DNA of 10,846 nt from Leptospiraceae bacterium (GCA_020440935.1 JAGRNC010000055.1:1-10846); one strand, 5' to 3'. Shown: positions 1-6,315, numbered from the stretch's first letter. The notes: generated by a model from the sequence alone, not told the origin. Numbers and translations are program-made.

Positions 1-944
1 CCATGGCCCGAGCTTCGGAGCTCCCCAGATTTCGACCGGCCTCAACATTGAAGGAATTACATTCTCTATTTGAACACTGGCGGGCCATGCAGGCCGATCA
101 GCCGCCATCTGCCATCGCTAAGGCCGTTTACGAACAAAGCGGGATGAAGGAGTATTTCTCCAGCGATCCTGATCCGGAATCCGTTTCCAGAGAGGAAAAC
201 GTCGGCGAACTAATTTCTTCCATTCAAGATTACGAGAGCCGGGTAAACCCACCGCGCGAGGGCCAAAGTGCCCTGCAAAGCGAAGGCGCGGGCACAATAG
301 TTCCATCCAACGATGATACGGGAGCAAACGTAGCCGACGATGCAAAACCAAGCATATCGGGATTTTTGCAGAACGTCACGTTGCTCACTTCCGAGTCCAA
401 TCCCGCGCAAACCGAAGAGGAGCTGCAGGATTGCATCCATCTAATGACTTTGCACAATGCAAAGGGGTTGGAATTTCCCGTGGTCTTTCTAACCGGCATG
501 GAAGAGGGATTGCTGCCGCATCAATTTTCGTTGGATGATGGAAACATAGAAGAAGAAAGACGCCTGGTATACGTTGGCATAACCCGCGCCAAAGAAGAGC
601 TATATGTCAGCCATGCGCGGTTTCGTCGGGCTGGCGGATCTGTGCAGCCTCGGATGCCGTCCCGTTTTATTGAAGAAATTGGTCTAAGCTCCTATGAAGG
701 CGGACCTTCCATTGCGGGGGCAACACCGCGCACCGGCGCGGCCAGAAATCCGGTGCCCGATCGGGGACTGCGCTCGGCTACCTATGAATCAGGACAACGT
801 ATCAGGCATGGAAAGTACGGGCTGGGCCAGATTGTAGCCACGGAAAGCACGGTGGCCGGGCAAAAGATACAAATCCGCTTTGCCGACGGAAGCGTGAAAC
901 TCTTCCTCTCCAATTATACGCCGCTAGAAATCCTGGACGGCTGA
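1..944 (+). CDS. pcrA: PcrA/UvrD-family ATP-dependent DNA helicase, C-terminal part (5' end outside window)
   Basis: This is the C-terminal half of a superfamily 1 3'-5' DNA helicase that unwinds DNA in repair and removes obstacles to transcription and replication. About 313 residues are visible; the family is usually about 650-750 long and the motor motifs I-III are missing, so the ATG at base 3 is taken as internal. Visible motifs: 'MTLHNAKGLEF' (residues 148-158, the helicase 2A motif V region), 'GMEEGLLPH' (165-173) and 'EEERRLVYVGITRAKEEL' (183-200, motif VI with the arginines that contact ATP). Residues about 264-309 ('GQRIRHGKYGLGQIV...IRFADGSVKLF') match the Tudor-like tail that binds RNA polymerase in PcrA. 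Residues about 86-116 form a low-complexity linker that looks longer than usual. PcrA and UvrD are hard to separate here; the Tudor tail favours PcrA. Confidence 0.9.
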   Translation, partial: MARASELPRFRPASTLKELHSLFEHWRAMQADQPPSAIAKAVYEQSGMKEYFSSDPDPESVSREENVGELISSIQDYESRVNPPREGQSALQSEGAGTIVPSNDDTGANVADDAKPSISGFLQNVTLLTSESNPAQTEEELQDCIHLMTLHNAKGLEFPVVFLTGMEEGLLPHQFSLDDGNIEEERRLVYVGITRAKEELYVSHARFRRAGGSVQPRMPSRFIEEIGLSSYEGGPSIAGATPRTGAARNPVPDRGLRSATYESGQRIRHGKYGLGQIVATESTVAGQKIQIRFADGSVKLFLSNYTPLEILDG

Positions 945-969
945 ACCATAGCAGATCGGTCCAATCAGG

Positions 970-990
970 TGGAATCCTGGCGGGATTCCA
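970..990 (+). other. 8-bp hairpin after the helicase gene
   Basis: TGGAATCC (970-977) pairs with GGATTCCA (983-990) across a 5-base loop, 26 bases after the helicase stop codon. The position fits a transcript end, but no T-run follows, so it is not a textbook intrinsic terminator. It overlaps the 11-base repeat described separately, so the inverted symmetry may be a by-product of that repeat. Confidence 0.35.
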
Positions 991-1014
991 GTGGGATTCG
1001 GGTGGCGATTGGGG
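971..1014 (+). repeat. Degenerate 11-base G-rich tandem repeat, about four copies
   Basis: Read in steps of 11 from 971, the sequence gives GGAATCCTGGC, GGGATTCCAGT, GGGATTCGGGT and GGCGATTGGGG. Copies two and three share GGGATTC exactly, and the others keep the GGxATT/C core. The register places G-runs at 982-984, 993-995, 1000-1002 and 1011-1014, with loops of 8, 4 and 8 bases, which could form a loose G-quadruplex on the plus strand. The surrounding gap (945-1162) holds no convincing gene. Confidence 0.45.
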
Positions 1015-1147
1015 CGGTGGCGGATCTGTAATGGTCTTCGGGATCCCGGTTTTTCCGAACCGCCGGCGAACAAAGAAAGGCCTAAAACCGCTGGAAAAAT
1101 GCAGCCGCAGCCATTAATTTTGCACCTGCAGGGTCCGATCATTTTGC

Positions 1148-1155
1148 AGAGAAGG
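1148..1155 (+). promoter_or_regulatory. Ribosome binding site of the secreted protein gene
   Basis: AGAGAAGG lies 7 bases before the ATG at 1163. It is the clearest Shine-Dalgarno site in the window and fixes that start; most other genes here have weak or no recognisable sites. Confidence 0.6.
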
Positions 1156-1162
1156 TATTATT

Positions 1163-1588
1163 ATGAATCGTCGCTATTTGATTTGTTTTCTTGGTATTAC
1201 TCTGGTAGCCGGAGGGCTCCAGGCAGAAGAGCAAAAAGGCATTGTAGCCGAATTTCGAGCCGTAGAAGAGGCTATCCGAAATCAGGATCAGGATCCAAAG
1301 ATCCTGAAGGAGACTCTGGAAGCCAATATCATCCGAGCCATGAAAGGATCCATTTCGCGGCGTTTCTTTGAAACCAAGGGCAAATACCTGGCGGATCTCA
1401 AAATCGAGAACCTCGCATACGAAAAATTCGAGAATACCAACACATTCTACGTGAAGTATAAATCCTTCATCGTTCGCTTTGATTTTCTGCGTGATCCCGA
1501 ACGATTCATTCAGGAACCAGTCTACGAAAAGTTCCTGATCATGGACGATAAGTTCGATCAGGACCACGAAAAGCCCGCCAGTCCATAA
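1163..1588 (+). CDS. Small secreted or periplasmic protein of unknown function
   Basis: A 141-residue protein that I do not recognise. Residues 1-21 form a typical Sec signal peptide: two arginines at positions 3-4, a hydrophobic core (about 5-17, 'YLICFLGITLVAG') and a likely cut after 'GLQA' before 'EEQ'. The single cysteine at position 8 sits inside the hydrophobic core and is not in a lipobox, so a lipoprotein is unlikely. The mature part (about 120 residues) is rich in charged residues and aromatics, with a helical front section (22-60) and a more beta-like section (75-110, 'FYVKYKSFIVRFDF'), and no membrane helix. The start is supported by a good ribosome binding site. The phosphatase gene begins 6 bases after its stop, so the two are probably co-transcribed. 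Confidence 0.8.
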   Translation: MNRRYLICFLGITLVAGGLQAEEQKGIVAEFRAVEEAIRNQDQDPKILKETLEANIIRAMKGSISRRFFETKGKYLADLKIENLAYEKFENTNTFYVKYKSFIVRFDFLRDPERFIQEPVYEKFLIMDDKFDQDHEKPASP

Positions 1589-1594
1589 TTCCGG

Positions 1595-2455
1595 ATGGAA
1601 TTTGACGTTGCATTCCAGGCTCGCGGGCTTTCGGCCATGCGTCGAGCCTGTAGCGCCGTTCTCGAAATCTACGCAAAAAAAGACCATTCCGTCGAATACA
1701 AAGAGGGCAATGAGCCGGTAACCGCGGCCGACCTGGCCTGCAACCGGATTCTTGAGAAAGAGCTATCTGCAATGTTGCCGCAGGCCGGATGGCTTTCGGA
1801 GGAATCCGGAAAAGATCTGGAGGCGCTTTCTAAGAAGGAATTGCTCTGGGTTGTAGATCCCATTGATGGTACCCGCGAATTCATGGCCCGCAACGATCAA
1901 TTCGCCATTTCGGTAGGTCTTGTGAAACAGGGTTTGCCGGTGTGGGGGATGATTGCCCTTCCAGCCGAAGACTTAATTGCCATTACCGAGGATACCGGCG
2001 TAAAACAGTACCCGGTGCATTCCGAGTCTATGGATCCTGACTCTGAGGCAATTCATCGAGTAAATGCTTCCACGGATCTGGCGCTGGCCCAGGCCCGGAT
2101 TTGCGTAAGTCAGACCGAGTGGAGAAAAGGAATATTTCGAGACCAGGCATCTGAATTGAACATCGTCGCAGAAGGCTCGGTGGCGCGTAAGCTGGCCCTG
2201 GTTTCCATAGGCCGATACGATCTTACTGTTAGCTTATATCCCAAAAACGACTGGGACATTGCCGGAGGTCTCGCTTTGATCCTATCGTCAGGCGGAGTTT
2301 TTGCAAATCCAGAAAACGACGATTCAGTTGTATTGCATCCTCCCGGTAAAACTCGGCCGGGTCTGGTTTGCGGTAGCGCTGCACTGGTGAGTCAGTATCA
2401 GCAGTACTTCCGAAAGAAGGGCCTTCGGATGCGAGCCAGCTACGGTTCCGATTAG
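1595..2455 (+). CDS. cysQ: Inositol monophosphatase-family protein, CysQ-like (3'(2'),5'-bisphosphate nucleotidase)
   Basis: A 286-residue cytoplasmic, Mg-dependent, Li-sensitive-type phosphatase. CysQ removes the 3'-phosphate from adenosine 3',5'-bisphosphate, a by-product of sulfate assimilation and acyl-carrier-protein charging; relatives act on inositol or fructose phosphates. Family motifs are complete: 'PVTAADLA' (41-48), 'WLSEES' (66-71, metal-binding Glu), 'VVDPIDGTREF' (86-96; D88, D91 and T93 are metal/catalytic residues) and 'NDWDIAGG' (218-225, D221). 'DGTREFMARNDQF' is close to the CysQ form ('DGTKEF...'), which favours CysQ over inositol monophosphatase. It is about 40 residues longer than E. 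coli CysQ, partly in a loop around 135-165. The ATG at 1595 is kept because the first helix aligns with CysQ, although no ribosome binding site is visible; Met15 (1637) is an alternative. The serine acetyltransferase at 7032-7709 is another sulfur-pathway gene in the window. Confidence 0.82.
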   Translation: MEFDVAFQARGLSAMRRACSAVLEIYAKKDHSVEYKEGNEPVTAADLACNRILEKELSAMLPQAGWLSEESGKDLEALSKKELLWVVDPIDGTREFMARNDQFAISVGLVKQGLPVWGMIALPAEDLIAITEDTGVKQYPVHSESMDPDSEAIHRVNASTDLALAQARICVSQTEWRKGIFRDQASELNIVAEGSVARKLALVSIGRYDLTVSLYPKNDWDIAGGLALILSSGGVFANPENDDSVVLHPPGKTRPGLVCGSAALVSQYQQYFRKKGLRMRASYGSD

Positions 2456-2497
2456 CGCTGACCGATTGCTTTGCGGTCCCTCCCATCCAGTTCCGCC

Positions 2498-2527
2498 CAT
2501 TCCCTCACAAATCGTCGCATTCCCTCA
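2498..2527 (+). repeat. 10-base direct repeat CATTCCCTCA, two copies 20 bases apart, upstream of hfq
   Basis: CATTCCCTCA occurs at 2498-2507 and 2518-2527, within a pyrimidine-rich stretch (about 2476-2535) of the 164-base gap between the phosphatase and hfq. A spacing of 20 bases is about two helical turns, as expected of paired operator half-sites, but this could be chance in a biased sequence. No clear -35/-10 pair was seen in the gap. Confidence 0.35.
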
Positions 2528-2619
2528 AACTCAACCATGGATGTCATCTGCGGATGGGTCGCCCGGATGGGGGCCCAAAAACTGATTGCCGGGCAGGCGG
2601 GCCTGTCTATCCTGCTGCC

Positions 2620-2847
2620 ATGTCGGCCAGACAACATCGATCCGATCAGGACCAGATCATTGAGAAGGCGCGCAAGAAGGCTTCCCGGCTGACTCTGTAT
2701 CTAAAGAACGGCGTTCCGGTGCGCGGCAAAGTCGTGGCCCACGATAGTCATACGGTTTATGTGATTACGGACAAGAGCCCCACGCTGGTTTTTAAACACT
2801 CCATTTCATCGGTTTTTCCGGTACGTCATCCTATTCCTGGAAAGTAA
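2620..2847 (+). CDS. hfq: Hfq-like RNA chaperone, short and divergent
   Basis: A 75-residue protein with the bacterial Sm fold pattern. Hfq forms a hexameric ring that pairs small RNAs with mRNAs. The alignment to E. coli Hfq is direct: 'DQDQIIEKARK' matches the N-terminal helix 'LQDPFLNALRR' with Gln8-Asp9 kept as Q10-D11; 'LTLYLKNGVPVRGKV' (24-38) matches Sm1; 'LVFKHSISSVFPVR' (56-69) matches the Sm2 'YKHAISTVVPSR'. Differences: E. coli Phe39 and Phe42 align with His41 and His44, and Tyr55 with Phe58. The acidic C-terminal tail of enterobacterial Hfq is absent. The ATG at 2620 is chosen because the homology begins there; an upstream in-frame ATG (2554) adds 22 residues without similarity. 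No good ribosome binding site is visible. In many bacteria hfq follows miaA; here it follows a CysQ-like gene. Its stop abuts the start of the glycosyltransferase. Confidence 0.85.
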   Translation: MSARQHRSDQDQIIEKARKKASRLTLYLKNGVPVRGKVVAHDSHTVYVITDKSPTLVFKHSISSVFPVRHPIPGK

Positions 2848-4071
2848 ATGGGTCGTCTGCTTATCTCGGTGGACGCCCGTCCGCTCTGTTCTCCTGTATC
2901 CGGGGTCTCTCGGATTATTCAGCAAGTGATCGAAAATCTGCAGGGAGATTTCTGGTTTCGTTTGCATGCTCAGTCCGATCACCATCCGGACTACGATGCA
3001 TTGGTACGACGAAGCGATGTGGAATGGTCCACCGGTACCGGACCACTCAGTCGCACCGGCGGCACGGACTTTAACATTCGATTGGTGCGGCAGCTCCGGC
3101 AGAATCCTCCGGATGTATTCTGGGGCACACAGCAAGTCCTTCCTCCCATGCTGCCGTCCCGAACGGGCGCTGTGCTAACATTTCATGATTTTGTTGCCTA
3201 TCGGTTTCCGGACTCCATGCGTCGGGCGGCCAGGTGGCAACAGAAGGCCGTGCAATCCTACAGCGTTAGACGGGCCGATCTAATACTTGCGAATTCGGCG
3301 CAGACAAAGCGCGAGATCCTCGAACGATATTCCTACGATCGCCAGCGCATTATAGTAGCCCATCCTGGAGTTACTGCACCTTCGCGAAATGCGCCCGAAG
3401 TGGATGATGCATTTTTGGATCAACTGCGGCAAACCGACCCGGAATCATTGGGCTCGCACCGTAGAAGCCGCAATGCGCGCCGCAGTCCTGTTGCTCCCTT
3501 TATGCTTGCCTGCTCTACAGTGGAGCCGCGAAAAAACTATGTCCTACTTCTGGATGCGTATGAGCGATACTGCGAATTGGGAGCGCAGGAGGGGCATATT
3601 CCCCTGGGGCTTGTGATAGCAGGTCGAAAAGGCTGGGAAAGCGATTCCTTTTATTCCTCGTTTCAGGAAAAGCTGGAGAGGCTGCCGGGCTTACACTGGC
3701 CAAACTCTGGCGCAGGGGTTAGCGATGCAGAATTGCAGTGGCTATACCACAACTGTGCTTTTTTCGTTATTCCATCGCTGTATGAAGGGTTTGGTATTCC
3801 ACTACTGGATGCCATGGCGCATCGAAAGCCAGCCCTTGCATCTGACCTGGGATGCTTTCATGAGATCGCGGGCAATCGGGCCAAATACCTTCCCGTAGAT
3901 CGTGCGGATCTGTGGGCCCATGCTATGCTCGATCAAGACATTGCACTTCGTAAAGGAAAGACATCCATTCGATGGAATGCCCGGGACTGGAGCTGGAAAA
4001 AGACAGCGCAGCATCATGGCGAAGCCTTTCAAAAGTCCTTCGAAATGCGAAACGGATCGCCCGATCTATAG
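2848..4071 (+). CDS. GT4-type (GT-B fold) glycosyltransferase
   Basis: A 407-residue cytoplasmic or membrane-associated sugar transferase, probably acting in lipopolysaccharide or another surface polysaccharide; donor and acceptor sugars cannot be told. The N-terminal Rossmann half begins 'LLISVDARPLCSPVSGVSR' (4-22, glycine-containing acceptor loop). 'LTFHDFVAYRFP' (110-121) and 'ADLILANSAQTKREI' (143-157) are typical of GT4 mannosyltransferase-like enzymes. The C-terminal nucleotide-sugar half has 'STVEPRKNYVLLLDAY' (223-238) and 'PSLYEGFGIPLLDAM' (309-323). The family's E-x7-E motif is here E313-x7-D321. A basic serine/arginine-rich loop (201-213) links the halves. The start codon directly follows the hfq TAA (TAAATG), with GGAAAG at 2839-2844, so translation is probably coupled to hfq. 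The tail after residue 395 looks dispensable. Confidence 0.87.
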   Translation: MGRLLISVDARPLCSPVSGVSRIIQQVIENLQGDFWFRLHAQSDHHPDYDALVRRSDVEWSTGTGPLSRTGGTDFNIRLVRQLRQNPPDVFWGTQQVLPPMLPSRTGAVLTFHDFVAYRFPDSMRRAARWQQKAVQSYSVRRADLILANSAQTKREILERYSYDRQRIIVAHPGVTAPSRNAPEVDDAFLDQLRQTDPESLGSHRRSRNARRSPVAPFMLACSTVEPRKNYVLLLDAYERYCELGAQEGHIPLGLVIAGRKGWESDSFYSSFQEKLERLPGLHWPNSGAGVSDAELQWLYHNCAFFVIPSLYEGFGIPLLDAMAHRKPALASDLGCFHEIAGNRAKYLPVDRADLWAHAMLDQDIALRKGKTSIRWNARDWSWKKTAQHHGEAFQKSFEMRNGSPDL

Positions 4072-4108
4072 GCCCGGTTTTTTCTGCGGCCGTTGCTGGT
4101 TGCGGTTT

Positions 4109-4124
4109 GCGAAATGACTTTCGC
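4109..4124. terminator. Possible bidirectional terminator hairpin between convergent genes
   Basis: GCGAAA (4109-4114) and TTTCGC (4119-4124) form a perfect 6-bp stem with a TGAC loop, in the 65-base gap between the convergent glycosyltransferase and bactofilin genes. The position is right for a shared terminator, but neither side has a following T-run. A run of six T (4078-4083) lies just after the glycosyltransferase stop without a convincing stem before it. Confidence 0.35.
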
Positions 4125-4136
4125 GCGATTCTGTAA

Positions 4137-4502
4137 TCAGCTTTCTTCGATCATTTCGCAGTTGCCGTCGAATACGACTCCGTCGGCAATCTGCAGTTTG
4201 GCAGTGCGAATGTTTCCGTAAACTCTGCCCGAGTGAAGCATTTCCAGTCGGGTGCGGGCTTCAATGTTTCCGGTGATTTCGCCGCCTACGATGACGGTGC
4301 CAGCTTTGATGTTGGCACGGATCACCGCGCCTTCTCCCACTACAAGTACGCCGTCGGTGAGGATTTCCCCTTCAAAGCGTCCATTGATCTGCAGTGGTTT
4401 TTCAAATTCCAGGATTCCGTAAAAGCTGGTGGAGCGGCCAAATACGGTGGCAATGTTTCCAATTTCGGGTGTTACAGTTGAGGTCTGAGGTTTTCGAGCC
4501 AT
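4137..4502 (-). CDS. Bactofilin, cell-shape cytoskeletal protein
   Basis: A 121-residue bactofilin (DUF583 family). These proteins polymerise without nucleotide into filaments, often at the inner membrane, and help position cell-wall enzymes; in Leptospira biflexa a bactofilin contributes to helical body shape. A short basic tail (1-12) precedes a beta-helical core (about 18-115) with the expected rungs: 'FYGILEFEKPLQINGRFEGEI' region (27-47), 'VGEGAVIRANIKAGTVIVGGEITGNIEA' region (55-82), 'SGRVYGNIRTAKLQIADGVVFDGNCEM' region (91-117). It is a short form without long extensions. Its ATG is 2 bases after the stop of the TPR gene, with no separate ribosome binding site, so it is probably translated by coupling. 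It is the last gene of the minus-strand run. Confidence 0.92.
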   Translation of the reverse strand: MARKPQTSTVTPEIGNIATVFGRSTSFYGILEFEKPLQINGRFEGEILTDGVLVVGEGAVIRANIKAGTVIVGGEITGNIEARTRLEMLHSGRVYGNIRTAKLQIADGVVFDGNCEMIEES

Positions 4503-4504
4503 AA

Positions 4505-4723
4505 TTACTTGGTTTTCATCACAAATACACCGTCCCAGTCGTCCTCGGGCGGATGTACCATGTATTCTTCGGAGCGCTGGATGTAAAGCCGGGACGGTCC
4601 GTCATTTGGATCGATTTCCAGGGCCTTTTTAAATGCATCAATGGCCGCTTTCCACTGTCTTTCTTTGTACAGCTTCAGAGCCGCGTTGTAGCGTTTGAGT
4701 AATTCCAGTTGCTGCTCCGTCAT
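4505..4723 (-). CDS. Small TPR protein resembling the C-terminal tail of class III adenylate cyclases
   Basis: A 72-residue protein that is mostly one tetratricopeptide repeat plus a capping helix: 'YNAALKLYKERQWKAAIDAFKKALEIDPNDGPS' pattern at residues 12-44 (Trp24, Ala26, Ala30, Phe31, Pro39 at repeat positions). It ends 'HPPEDDWDGVFVMKTK' (57-72). The combination 'DPNDGPSRLYIQR...PPxDDWDGVFxMxxK' is what I recall from the extreme C-terminus of bacterial class III adenylate/guanylate cyclases with TPR tails, but no cyclase domain is attached. The 35 bases upstream follow the end of an unrelated reductase, so a broken cyclase gene is not supported. TPRs bind proteins; the 2-base spacing to bactofilin suggests a shared role. 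Function is unknown. Confidence 0.78.
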   Translation of the reverse strand: MTEQQLELLKRYNAALKLYKERQWKAAIDAFKKALEIDPNDGPSRLYIQRSEEYMVHPPEDDWDGVFVMKTK

Positions 4724-4758
4724 ACCATCACGGAAACCTGGCTGGGAAAAGCAGGCAA

Positions 4759-6315
4759 CTAAAAACCGAATTCCTTTGCCCAGAGTTCCACGGCCCTTTG
4801 TTCAAATCCGGGGATCCCTTCCCGCAGGGCCGCCACTGGATTCTCGGCATAAATCTCGTGGAGTTGGCGCACATAGGGTTGCCGACGCATTCCGCAGAGC
4901 GCCGTGGCAGGGCAGGAGGCGGCCAGCAAGTAATGGAGGGCCACGCGGGCCAGTGGCTGATTTCCAAGGTCAGGAATCCGCTCGGCCACTGCCTGGGCAA
5001 GGGCCTGGGAAAATCGATGATGCCGGGCGCGAACATTGCGTTCCAGCAGCGACAACGCCGCATTCATTCGGCGTACGTAGCTTTCCAGTAATCGATGCAA
5101 GGATTCTTTCTCTTCGGCATCTAGAAGCTCTGCTCTTCCGTAGAGATGCGTCACTGTCTTTTGTAGTACCGGCGACAGAGCGCTGGTGGCTGCATGGGCC
5201 TGCTCGGGATTGCGCAATCGGTCCAGATAGTACCGAATTACCATGCCGGCCGCCGGATACTTGCTATCGAAATGAAACTTTTCGGAGGCCAGCGTTCCCT
5301 GAATGCGAAATTCAAGATCCTGCATTTCTTCTTCCAGGGTAATCATGGATTGAATGTCCGATTCTGAGCCCTCGGCGGCGGAACCCGCCAGTCTTAAGAG
5401 GCCCAGCTTGGACTGAAATGCATTGAATGGCCGATTCGCCAGGGTCCAGAGGTCATTTTCTCTGGCTACGCGACAGAGCGATCCATCCCGAAAGCCTCGC
5501 TCAATCATATTTGCTGGAAACTGGATTACACGGAACCCTGGAAATTCGCCCCCAATAAGCTGGCTCAGATCAGTGGATTCGTATTGTTTGTACACGGGCA
5601 GGGTGTTGGAAGATACCCCGTAGTACTGGATCCGTCCTTCTTTGCGGCATTGTTCCAGAAACGAAAAGGCGGCATGAATGCGGCGAATATACTCGGCTCT
5701 GGCGGTGGCCAGGGTAACCGAATCGTCTTTTGCCTTTTTCAAGTAATATTCGGGGTTATGCAGAAGCATCACATCGATGCATTCCACCCCCAGGCGCGAT
5801 CGGCTTAATTCAATCTGCAAGTCCAGAAAATCGGGATGGATACAATGGGCCAGGTTTCGATCAAAGACCGTTTGTTCGGGAAAATCAATTTCCGCTGTGA
5901 GCAGCGAGTTTCTCCCTTGAATATAGCCCGCTTTGCTGATGATTACGAATTCTTCCCGTTTTAGGCGGCCCGCCGCGACCAGATCTCGCACAACATCGCC
6001 AATCAGAGCTTCGGCGGCTCCATCCATGTAATTGGAAGAAGTATCGATTACGTTTGTCCCGGAAATCAGAGCTTCGCGCAGCGCATCGTAGTGCTCGCGG
6101 CTTCCTCGATGCATTCTGTATGTGCCGATTCCCAGGCGCGATACGTTCCAGCCGGTGGAGCCCGCCTGGATCTGCCAGGATTTTTCTTTGTATTTACTAT
6201 ACGTCGATTGCAGTCGTTCGAAGTAGCCGTTTCCCTCGTAGCGGCCCGGCATCAGGTTGGACTGAATCAGTTCTTGAAAGATTCTTTTTCCGATTCGTAA
6301 ATGATCGGAATTCAT
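4759..6315 (-). CDS. Aldo/keto reductase with a large internal insertion
   Basis: A 518-residue NAD(P)H-dependent oxidoreductase of the aldo/keto reductase superfamily; substrate unknown. Members usually have about 280-350 residues. After a 50-residue leader, the barrel starts at 'SRLGIGTYRM' (59-68). The catalytic tetrad is complete: D91 and Y96 ('IDTSSNY'), K128 ('IISKAG') and H186 ('MLLHNPE'). 'YYGVSSN' (231-237) is the usual strand after the catalytic half. The closing part, 'ARVALHYLLAA...ALCGMRRQPYVRQL' (456-485), matches the normal 'ALR...GAS..eql' end, so roughly residues 300-445 are inserted between late barrel strands. The insert is mostly helical and charged. The start overlaps the stop of the preceding 229-residue gene by ATGA (6312-6315), implying coupled translation. 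The TPR gene follows after 35 bases. Confidence 0.85.
   Translation of the reverse strand: MNSDHLRIGKRIFQELIQSNLMPGRYEGNGYFERLQSTYSKYKEKSWQIQAGSTGWNVSRLGIGTYRMHRGSREHYDALREALISGTNVIDTSSNYMDGAAEALIGDVVRDLVAAGRLKREEFVIISKAGYIQGRNSLLTAEIDFPEQTVFDRNLAHCIHPDFLDLQIELSRSRLGVECIDVMLLHNPEYYLKKAKDDSVTLATARAEYIRRIHAAFSFLEQCRKEGRIQYYGVSSNTLPVYKQYESTDLSQLIGGEFPGFRVIQFPANMIERGFRDGSLCRVARENDLWTLANRPFNAFQSKLGLLRLAGSAAEGSESDIQSMITLEEEMQDLEFRIQGTLASEKFHFDSKYPAAGMVIRYYLDRLRNPEQAHAATSALSPVLQKTVTHLYGRAELLDAEEKESLHRLLESYVRRMNAALSLLERNVRARHHRFSQALAQAVAERIPDLGNQPLARVALHYLLAASCPATALCGMRRQPYVRQLHEIYAENPVAALREGIPGFEQRAVELWAKEFGF

Noticed and set aside
924..1142. 72-residue minus-strand frame with a hydrophobic stretch
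   Set aside because: The stretch looks a little like a signal peptide, but the rest is Pro/Arg-rich from the G-rich repeat on the other strand; no ribosome binding site or similarity.
1117..1148. Direct repeat ATTTTGCA (1117-1124 and 1141-1148) as an operator upstream of the secreted protein gene
   Set aside because: Only 8 bases, AT-rich, and without symmetry or a nearby promoter that would give it meaning.
1163..1225. Lipoprotein signal (Cys8) in the small secreted protein
   Set aside because: The cysteine sits too early, inside the hydrophobic core, with no lipobox; a normal signal peptidase I site at 'LQA' is better.
991..1371. 126-residue plus-strand frame overlapping the secreted protein gene
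   Set aside because: It lies in another frame across a gene with a signal peptide and good ribosome binding site, and its product is Arg/Ser/Gly-rich without a domain.
4071..4091. GGCC...T6...GGCC as an intrinsic terminator of the glycosyltransferase gene
   Set aside because: The T-run would be in the loop, not after the stem, and the stem is only 4 bp.
4695..5342. 215-residue plus-strand frame opposite the aldo/keto reductase
   Set aside because: The product is low in structure, rich in Pro/Arg, and lies opposite a gene with a full catalytic tetrad.
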